In this document: positions 58,400-64,000 of the stretch, one piece after another
Layout of the letters: the number at the start of each line of letters is the position of its first letter
Numbering within the stretch: position 1 is the stretch's first letter
From: CAZRVH01 sp964624905
GTDB lineage: Bacteria > Patescibacteriota > Gracilibacteria > Peribacterales > Peribacteraceae
Assembly (NCBI GenBank): GCA_964624905.1
Contig: CAZUYK010000001.1
Coordinates: 55,617-119,616 of the forward strand
DNA length: 64,000 nt
Direction: 5' to 3'
The notes under the pieces: generated by a model
What the model was told of the DNA's origin: nothing
Seen by the model: the letters and a program-made list of their open reading frames with translations, nothing else
The model's database searches: none
Made by a program: the position numbers and the translations under genes

Positions 58400-59748
58400 A
58401 GGGCATCCGGGGGAAGATCCGTGAGACGGAACCGCAGCGTATCAAGTCCGCTCGCCTTTGTCGTCTTCGTCGATTTCTTCCAGATCTTGCGGGCATAGAC
58501 AAATGCCTTGCCGATCACCGCGACGGGGATAGTTTCCAGCAGCCAGATTGTCATACGCAGATGGAATAACCAGATGACGAAGCCGAAGAACGCCTCAAAC
58601 GCGCGGCGTTTGAATTCGATGTTCACGGGTTCGTACCCGAATTCCGGCACCGGCAATCCCTTGGCTTTGCGCCTGGCGATGCGGATGAAGGATCCACGCT
58701 TCTTCACGTCCAGCCCCAGCGAGTGCATGTTAATGAGTTCCTTCTCGGTGATTTCGGTCAGTGAGACGACGCCAGCGGCGCGCATCTCTTCCAACAACTC
58801 CAATCCTTTTTGCGTGCGCGCCAATACGACGGACCATCCCTTGCCACGCTCCTCGTACACGGGCGCCCATGCGTCGCCGCAGGAAATATCTGCGAGTTCC
58901 GCCATGTAGTCCACCTGCCACAGCGAGTAGGGCGTAATGTGCGAGGGACTGAGATAATTTGCATAGAACTTTGGCACGGTGATGACTCGTCCATCCTTGA
59001 GGTCGATGCGCAGGTGTCCGGGCCATTCCCCCGCGCGGAACGCGAGCTTGGCAATCTGATCGGGAGAGGAAACGCCGTTGGCCCGAAGCAAACTAAGAAC
59101 CGCGCCGAATCCCAACGTCTCGCCGTAGAACATACCCAGCACGTAATGGATATTCGCAACGCTCGGATGACCCAGTTTCTGCAACTTGCGGATCGATGCG
59201 ATCTGTTCTGGCAATCCCGTGTAAGCGAGCGACGCATAGGCACCCGGCAGCTCGGCGAGGATTTGGTTCACGGGTGCGACGGTGTACTTGCTCTGCGCCG
59301 CTTCCAGGATCTCCGCTTCCGTCCGGGCAACCAAGGGCTCCGTGAGGTATGGCACGTCCTTTCGCATGCGCAGTGTCACCGCGCCGTCGATCTTTCCTTT
59401 GCGCAAAAGATACAGCTGCGTGCCGCTCAGGATGCCGCCGGAGGAACTATTCCTGCGCACCGTTTCGTCGGTCATATGGCCCACGTAGATTTTCTTGTAG
59501 TTTCCGATGAGCCAGCTGTCCGGATGCTTACCGAAAACGAATTCGTTGAGGGCGGGGTAATTCGTGACGTGATCCGTAGACGCGCGAAAGGAAGCTTCCG
59601 GAATGTCGGCGTCGGATACTTTTCCAACGGTGTAATCCCCGTCTTTCTCCTCCAACCTCAAAACGCCACCGGACACGCCCACCTCTGTACCGGACCTCGA
59701 ATAGAGTTCCGTATCCAGCACGTCATGTCGGAGCTTTTCCCACCACAT
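58396..59748 (-). CDS. FrhB-like (coenzyme F420 hydrogenase beta) family protein without the N-terminal Fe-S site
   Basis: A 450-residue protein of the FrhB/FdhB_N-C family: SSGGILSGTQLYLLRKGKIDGAV, QSKYTVAPVNQIL, FYGETLGFGAVLSLL and DISCGDAW. The expected N-terminal CxxCxxC ferredoxin-like motif is replaced by a Gly/Ser-rich stretch, so it has probably lost one cluster. Such proteins sit in surface-polysaccharide operons and may act as reductases. A hydrophobic helix is at about 395-420. Confidence 0.82.
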   Translation of the reverse strand: MWWEKLRHDVLDTELYSRSGTEVGVSGGVLRLEEKDGDYTVGKVSDADIPEASFRASTDHVTNYPALNEFVFGKHPDSWLIGNYKKIYVGHMTDETVRRNSSSGGILSGTQLYLLRKGKIDGAVTLRMRKDVPYLTEPLVARTEAEILEAAQSKYTVAPVNQILAELPGAYASLAYTGLPEQIASIRKLQKLGHPSVANIHYVLGMFYGETLGFGAVLSLLRANGVSSPDQIAKLAFRAGEWPGHLRIDLKDGRVITVPKFYANYLSPSHITPYSLWQVDYMAELADISCGDAWAPVYEERGKGWSVVLARTQKGLELLEEMRAAGVVSLTEITEKELINMHSLGLDVKKRGSFIRIARRKAKGLPVPEFGYEPVNIEFKRRAFEAFFGFVIWLFHLRMTIWLLETIPVAVIGKAFVYARKIWKKSTKTTKASGLDTLRFRLTDLPPDAL

Positions 59749-59772
59749 AGGCGTTGTCCGGAAAGGAGAAAA

Positions 59773-60645
59773 TCAAGACCTGCTTCCGATCTCCCGGCGG
59801 ATGGCGGCGATCTGGTCCGCCAACAATCCGAAAAAGAACGTAAGGCTGGTAAGCGTGAAAAGGGCGACCATGCTCTGGTTCGCGAAGTCACCCGTCACGG
59901 AATATTCGTAGATCCCGTCGGCGACCGTCAGGAAGGCAAAGAAGGCCGATGCAGGAATAAACAGGCGCAGCGGGGAGAAGAGCATAAGCAACCGGACGAT
60001 CAGCATGATCGTGCGCGGCATATCCTTGAAGCTGACGGTGCTGACGCCGGCCGTGCGCTGTTGGATGCGGACGGGAACATACACGACGTTCAGGTTGGCC
60101 CGGAAGAAGCACACCGTGCTCGTCGTGGAGAGCGAGAACCCCTTCGGGAACAAGTGCATGTACTTGAAAAATTCCTCGCGGCGAAACGCGCGAAGCCCGG
60201 AATTGAGATCCGGAATACGGGTCCCGGTAAGGGCGTTTGCAACCTTCTGAAGCAGCCACTTCCCGGGACGGCGGATGGCCGGTCCTTCATACGTCTCTCG
60301 CTTTCCCACCACCATGTGGTTGGGCTCTTTGCACTCTGCCAGCAATAGGGTGATGAGGTCCGGGGTATGCTGGCCGTCAGCGTCATAGGTAATGCACCAA
60401 TCGTTCTGCGCAGCCTGCATGCCGGTCTTCAGGGACGCGCCGTATCCCTTGTTGTGCGGATGCGTCAACAGACGCACGCCGGAAACGCGAGATACGACCT
60501 CTGCGGTATTGTCCTTGGACCCATCATTCACCACGATCACCTCCGAATCGGGATGGTGTGCCCGCAGGAAATCCATCAGCGATCTGAGTACGGCCTCGAT
60601 GGACGCACTCTCGTTGAAAGCCGGGATGATGACGGAAAAAGGCAT
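59773..60645 (-). CDS. glycosyltransferase family 2 with C-terminal membrane helices
   Basis: A 290-residue GT-A enzyme: VIIPAFNES, VVNDGSKDNT, YDADGQHTPD (DxD) and a LNSGLRAFRR acceptor region, followed by two helices (about 215-240 and 255-280). It resembles DPM1/GtrB-type polyprenyl-phosphate sugar transferases, which load a lipid carrier. TAGAAT (60659-60654) ends 8 bases before the ATG. Confidence 0.92.
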   Translation of the reverse strand: MPFSVIIPAFNESASIEAVLRSLMDFLRAHHPDSEVIVVNDGSKDNTAEVVSRVSGVRLLTHPHNKGYGASLKTGMQAAQNDWCITYDADGQHTPDLITLLLAECKEPNHMVVGKRETYEGPAIRRPGKWLLQKVANALTGTRIPDLNSGLRAFRREEFFKYMHLFPKGFSLSTTSTVCFFRANLNVVYVPVRIQQRTAGVSTVSFKDMPRTIMLIVRLLMLFSPLRLFIPASAFFAFLTVADGIYEYSVTGDFANQSMVALFTLTSLTFFFGLLADQIAAIRREIGSRS

Positions 60646-60679
60646 CGGGAAGGATTCTAGCCGTCCGTTCGCCCCGCGC

Positions 60680-61564
60680 CTAGCGCTTTCCGACGCCGTA
60701 GATCCAGTAAAAAGCCCCGATAAGGCTGCTCAGGACGATACTAACGAACATCAGGAAGGAGAGTGCCACTGCCATGGGGGCGCCGATACCCAGCGGAGCG
60801 AGAAGCCACACAAGGGACGCATCGCGCGTGCCGAGGCCCGACGGAGCCACCGGGAGAAACGCCACTATCCCCGTCAGCATGACCGCAGACATGAGCGGCA
60901 GGAATGGGGCTTGGATGCCGATGCTGTATGAGAGGATCACGGACCACACGCAATACGCTGCCCAAGAGAACAGCGTCAGTAACAAGCTGGCGAAAAGCAG
61001 GGGGAGGCGGGTGGCGAGCGTCGTGAGGAACTCGACCCATTCTTTTTTCACGGGCAGGCGGTGCATGCGCCATAGAACCCCTCCAGTTATCAACAACACG
61101 ACGAAACCGGCAGCCAATCCTGCGGAAAACCACCAACCTCCGAAAAGTACCTGTAACGCGACGAGTGAAAACAGCGCGACCACAGCGACATCAAACACGC
61201 GATCGACAAGCACGGACGCGACGGCGGTGCCGGTAGGTACACCTGTCTTTTTCAAATACGTTGCACGACCGAATTCCCCCAGCTTCCCCGGGGTGATGAG
61301 CCCCAGGAAGATACCGACGTTGTACACTTTCCAATCATGCGCCAGGCTTTCCATGGAGCCAGCGGCGCGTACGAGCAGGTGCCAACGTGCGGCCTTCAGG
61401 AAATCCGCGAACACAAGTATCAGCAACGAAACGGCAAATAGTCCGACATCGACACTGCGTAGATTCTGAACCAATGCTTCCCGGTCGATCGCGAGCAGCA
61501 GCCACGCGAACAGCAGGATGCCGATTATCTTGATGAAGCCGGACAGCGACGGGACGCGGGGCAC
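60680..61564 (-). CDS. UPF0104/lysylphosphatidylglycerol synthase TM-region protein
   Basis: A 294-residue polytopic protein with seven or eight helices. GLITPGKLGEFGRATYLKKTGV, VDRVFDVAVVAL and APSGLGTRDASLVWLL match the LPG_synthase_TM (flippase-like) family without the catalytic synthase domain. It may flip a lipid-linked sugar. The start is GTG 61564, with TAGGAT (61576-61571) ending exactly 6 bases upstream. First gene of the minus-strand operon 61564-57683. Confidence 0.87.
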   Translation of the reverse strand: MPRVPSLSGFIKIIGILLFAWLLLAIDREALVQNLRSVDVGLFAVSLLILVFADFLKAARWHLLVRAAGSMESLAHDWKVYNVGIFLGLITPGKLGEFGRATYLKKTGVPTGTAVASVLVDRVFDVAVVALFSLVALQVLFGGWWFSAGLAAGFVVLLITGGVLWRMHRLPVKKEWVEFLTTLATRLPLLFASLLLTLFSWAAYCVWSVILSYSIGIQAPFLPLMSAVMLTGIVAFLPVAPSGLGTRDASLVWLLAPLGIGAPMAVALSFLMFVSIVLSSLIGAFYWIYGVGKR

Positions 61565-61610
61565 GCTGGCATCCTACCCCAAGGCTGTTTCTTCGGGTAT
61601 CGTGAACACA

Positions 61611-63224
61611 ATGCGTCGTTCCTGGTCCTCCCCTTTTGGCCAGACACTCCTACTCGCGCTGTTCTGCGCAGCGATCGTCAGCGTGTGGATGGCGCCGGTG
61701 CTCCTGGCAGGATTTCCGTTCGACCTGACGCCGTCAGTCAAAACATCCCACGCGTTTGCAGAAACAGGCATCCTGGGAAACGTCATCAACCCCCTCTTCA
61801 TCCTCGTCCTCGCGGCGCTACAACCCGCTCTGGACTGGCGTGACGCGACGTTGTGGGCGTTTGTGAGTGCCATAACGTTGGCATTGGCAACAATCCCGCT
61901 ATGGTGGAGCATCCGCCGTCTATTCGGCACGCCCACTGCGTGGGCCTCCACGATCCTTTTTTGCCTGTTCCCCATGCACTGGCGCGAAGCGATCGCGACG
62001 GGCTACTACCCCCTCGCCTATCTCTGTCTATTCACGGGATTCGCATTATTCCTTTTATTGACCGAACGCAACCGCATGGCGGCGCTAGGTCTGCTGGGCT
62101 TTTTCTTCGGCCTGACTCTTGCGACGAGCCATGCGTTCTTCACGCTACTGCCCTGGTTCGTCATCGTGTACATTTGGGAGCGCAGGAAGGATTGGAAACA
62201 GGGGCTGCTTGAATTAGCCGTCTGCGGGTTTTGCGCATACGCGGGCTTCGTTCTGCCGCTGCTTCCCAATGCCCTGCGGCCCGGCATGTCCGCAACGCAG
62301 CGTCTGGGCGCCTTCCTCCCCATAGAAGAAAACCTGATGCAACCGGCGGAGCTCTACGGGGACGACTACGCCTATGGATTTTTGAAAGAGGACTTTGATG
62401 CGGCGATGCAAGACACGGCGACTTCGGGATCCTTCACGGAACGTCGCGACAATGAGAACTTCCGCATTAATTACGGCGTCGGCTCGTTCAACCTTGCACA
62501 CATCGCATTCAACGGAACCTGGCTCTTCGGAAACGCATTGGCATCCTACGTGATGCAGGAAATGACGGGCGGTTTCTTCGTATGGCTACTGATCCTGCCA
62601 GGCATTGCCGTCCTCTATGGGACGCGTAAACGCATGCTCCTGCAATCGCTCGGCCTCGTACTGTCGATGGAAATAGTCCTGCGTTTCGGATTCCACTACT
62701 CCCGCCCGCATGTGATGGACGTAGGATGGATCGTCGCACTGCTCGCTGGCAGCGGGGCGGTCTTCGTGGCGGAATCGTTGCACAGGTCTGCTAAATGGAA
62801 AACGACTGGGATTCTCGCAGCGATTGTCATGCTCTCGGGCCTCCAGCTGATGCAAACCAACCGAACGTATGTCGCGAGGGAATACGCGCGCAGCGGCGTT
62901 CCGGCCGCCATGGCCGTGGCGAAAGAGATCGACACACTTCCCGCCAACGCAGTCATCGCGCAGCCGCGGCACGACACGCTCATGGCTTTCACAGACCGCC
63001 AATCGATTCTCCTGGCGAATACGACAATCGATATGCTCATCAAAAAAGGAAAGCTCGCCGATCCCTTCCGCCATTACAAGATCACGCACATCGTGGGATA
63101 CGACGAAGAACGCACCGCCGCCATCCTAAAAGCCGTTCCGACATTGAAATCCATCCCCGTAGACAGCAAGGCAGGCGTTCCACTTACGCCGTTCAAGCGC
63201 TACTTGTTAAACCTCATTCGGTAA
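61611..63224 (+). CDS. multi-spanning glycosyltransferase-like membrane protein (GT39/GT-C type)
   Basis: A 537-residue protein with about ten helices, an extracytoplasmic loop after helix 1 (VLLAGFPFDLTPSV), and a soluble C-terminal domain (about 430-537). The layout resembles GT-C enzymes that take sugars from polyprenyl-phosphate carriers, the expected partner of the GT2 at 59773. No diagnostic motif is certain. TATCGT (61598-61603) ends 7 bases before ATG 61611. Start codons of this gene and the divergent operon are 46 bases apart. Confidence 0.7.
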   Translation: MRRSWSSPFGQTLLLALFCAAIVSVWMAPVLLAGFPFDLTPSVKTSHAFAETGILGNVINPLFILVLAALQPALDWRDATLWAFVSAITLALATIPLWWSIRRLFGTPTAWASTILFCLFPMHWREAIATGYYPLAYLCLFTGFALFLLLTERNRMAALGLLGFFFGLTLATSHAFFTLLPWFVIVYIWERRKDWKQGLLELAVCGFCAYAGFVLPLLPNALRPGMSATQRLGAFLPIEENLMQPAELYGDDYAYGFLKEDFDAAMQDTATSGSFTERRDNENFRINYGVGSFNLAHIAFNGTWLFGNALASYVMQEMTGGFFVWLLILPGIAVLYGTRKRMLLQSLGLVLSMEIVLRFGFHYSRPHVMDVGWIVALLAGSGAVFVAESLHRSAKWKTTGILAAIVMLSGLQLMQTNRTYVAREYARSGVPAAMAVAKEIDTLPANAVIAQPRHDTLMAFTDRQSILLANTTIDMLIKKGKLADPFRHYKITHIVGYDEERTAAILKAVPTLKSIPVDSKAGVPLTPFKRYLLNLIR

Positions 63225-63227
63225 GCG

Positions 63228-63392
63228 TCAGGCGATATACCCGCTTAACGCCACGCCCAGGTAATACGGCCACAGCAGCAATGCCAGGACGCCGCGCAGG
63301 AAGTCCAACTGCAAGAACCCGATGGTGAAGAGCCACATGATGAACCAGAGTCCTCCGGCCGCACTGTGTTGCTCGATACGGATTTTTTCCAT
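63228..63392 (-). CDS. 54-residue two-helix membrane peptide
   Basis: A short gene encoding MEKIRIEQHSAAGG followed by hydrophobic helices at about 14-27 and 31-50 with a proline and tyrosine-rich turn. TAGAAT (63407-63402) ends 9 bases before the ATG. Codon choice and strict hydrophobicity support coding. The upstream minus gene at 63827-63414 ends 21 bases before this ATG, so the two may be co-transcribed. Confidence 0.65.
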   Translation of the reverse strand: MEKIRIEQHSAAGGLWFIMWLFTIGFLQLDFLRGVLALLLWPYYLGVALSGYIA

Positions 63393-63413
63393 ATGCCGAT
63401 GATTCTACACCAC

Positions 63414-63827
63414 TCAGACCCTCAGCTCCATCCAATACCACGTCGGCTCTTTCTTCTTTCGCTTCTTCACCGTCACATGCACCGGACGCTCCCCGTTCTG
63501 CTTATGCGAGACCCAAAGGACGTGCAGGAAAAAGCCCAGCACGACGAACAGGATGCTCGTGATGAGCTGGCTGGTGATCAGCATCCCGATTCCCGTCTCC
63601 GCGGCGTTGTGAAGCGTACCGGCGGCTTTGATGACGGTATCGGTCGGCAATTTGTCGGTGGTGACAGCGGCCACCGGGGCGAGCACCGTATTATTATGAA
63701 TGACGGATGCGGACGTCATCGCGATATCGGTTTCCATGAGCAAGAGGATTCCCGCATGGAGCGCGACGAATTTTGTCAGGTGTTTCAGCCGGGAAGGCTT
63801 TTTGTTCTTCTTGTGTGTGTTTGACAT
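63414..63827 (-). CDS. two-helix membrane protein with basic ends
   Basis: A 137-residue protein: basic N terminus (MSNTHKKNKKPSRLKHLTK), helix about 20-36, an extracytoplasmic Thr/Ala loop, helix about 82-106, and a basic tail (VKKRKKKEP). No family recognised. TATATT (63839-63834) ends exactly 6 bases before the ATG. Confidence 0.68.
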   Translation of the reverse strand: MSNTHKKNKKPSRLKHLTKFVALHAGILLLMETDIAMTSASVIHNNTVLAPVAAVTTDKLPTDTVIKAAGTLHNAAETGIGMLITSQLITSILFVVLGFFLHVLWVSHKQNGERPVHVTVKKRKKKEPTWYWMELRV

Positions 63828-63878
63828 ATTACAAATATATTTTACAGTAAAATTACTGGAAAAACAAGGAGGAATGGC

Positions 63879-63884
63879 TATAAT
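63879..63884 (+). promoter_or_regulatory. -10 box probably driving tRNA-Glu
   Basis: Consensus TATAAT in GGCTATAAT, 63 bases before the tRNA. No clear -35 box was found. Confidence 0.45.
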
Positions 63885-63947
63885 CCCCGCACGGATCGGC
63901 GTTTGGAAGAAGCAAATACGCCAATAAAACCGCTTTATTCACATCAC

Positions 63948-64000
63948 GGCTCCATCGTCTAACGGTTAGGACGCAGGATTTTCATTCCTGTAATCGGGGT
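63948..64000 (+). tRNA. trnE: tRNA-Glu (TTC), truncated at window edge
   Basis: GGCTCCATCGTCTAACGG-type 5' half, D-arm and a complete anticodon arm (CAGGA-TTTTCAT-TCCTG, anticodon TTC). The T-arm and 3' end lie beyond the window. Confidence 0.88.

Noticed and set aside
63874..63927. 17-codon micro-frame starting MAIIPARIG after GGAGG
   Set aside because: The Shine-Dalgarno site is too close to the ATG and the TATAAT inside it is better read as the tRNA promoter.
1..64000. TGA recoded to glycine (Gracilibacteria/Absconditabacteria code)
   Set aside because: Many genes end at TGA at the expected length, and no TGA lies inside conserved frames.
1..64000. CRISPR arrays, IS elements with transposase, rRNA genes or prophage
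   Set aside because: No regularly spaced direct repeats, transposase, integrase, rRNA or phage structural genes were seen.

Overview
The window looks like part of a small, streamlined genome of the Candidate Phyla Radiation (Patescibacteria), with a Peribacteria/Peregrinibacteria-like organism as my best guess. The reasons are a compact mix of core genes with many short membrane or secreted proteins of unknown function, a ComEC without its usual C-terminal nuclease-like domain, a short zinc-ribbon protein and an L7/L12-associated gene style that I associate with that group. GC is visibly high (well above 50%). TGA is a normal stop here, so the code is standard and not the Gracibacteria/Absconditabacteria code. 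The phylum call is inference; no rRNA gene is present to settle it.

Layout. 1-7100: a partial gene, a secreted CxCxxC protein, rsmI, an acetyltransferase, an M23 peptidase, ruvA, pgi and thioredoxin. 7101-7338: tRNA-Cys and tRNA-Ala. 7360-19443: a lipoprotein, a large Ig/fibronectin surface protein, a PfkB kinase, a TPR protein, secF, trigger factor and a Rel-like protein. 19500-21500: dtd, then an L10-type leader with rplJ and rplL. 21560-27550: small unknowns, a three-gene membrane cassette, a 2-hydroxyacid dehydrogenase, and an LCP-family protein with a membrane partner. 27548-27955: a gene-free stretch made almost entirely of stem-loops. 27956-30204: lexA, an inserted four-helix-bundle gene and a Y-family polymerase. 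30340-39344: valS (broken by a 10-N gap), a Nudix gene, a small K+ channel, pnp and rpsO. 39607-47703: rmuC, a UvrD/PcrA helicase, an S-layer-homology protein, rsmA and comEC. 47764-55600: DoxX, methyltransferases, an NqrB-like and PAP2-like pair, NDH-2, and small membrane and cupin proteins. 55698-63224: a surface-glycan island (amidotransferase, methyltransferase, FrhB-like, GT2, flippase-like and GT39-like proteins). The right edge holds two small membrane genes and a partial tRNA-Glu.

How genes are started is the most striking global property. About thirty genes have a TAnnnT -10 box ending only 5-10 (mostly 6-8) bases before the start codon, which implies leaderless mRNAs; this pattern also fixes several GTG starts (valS, 47703, 61564). 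A second set has longer leaders that lack a Shine-Dalgarno site and are rich in C and T just before the ATG. Only five genes (308, 1509-, 2462, 30340, 37819) carry a clear purine Shine-Dalgarno sequence, and four of these also carry a leader stem-loop.

Other points worth attention are: a ~104-bp dispersed repeat at 27548 and 34302- with compensatory changes in its hairpins; two candidate small RNAs; a 30-base duplicated but diverged sequence flanking the valS gap, which suggests a chimeric or overlapping join; a Rel protein with a destroyed hydrolase site; a PAP2/haloperoxidase homologue that has lost its catalytic residues; and a four-helix-bundle gene bounded by 11-bp inverted repeats between lexA and dinB.
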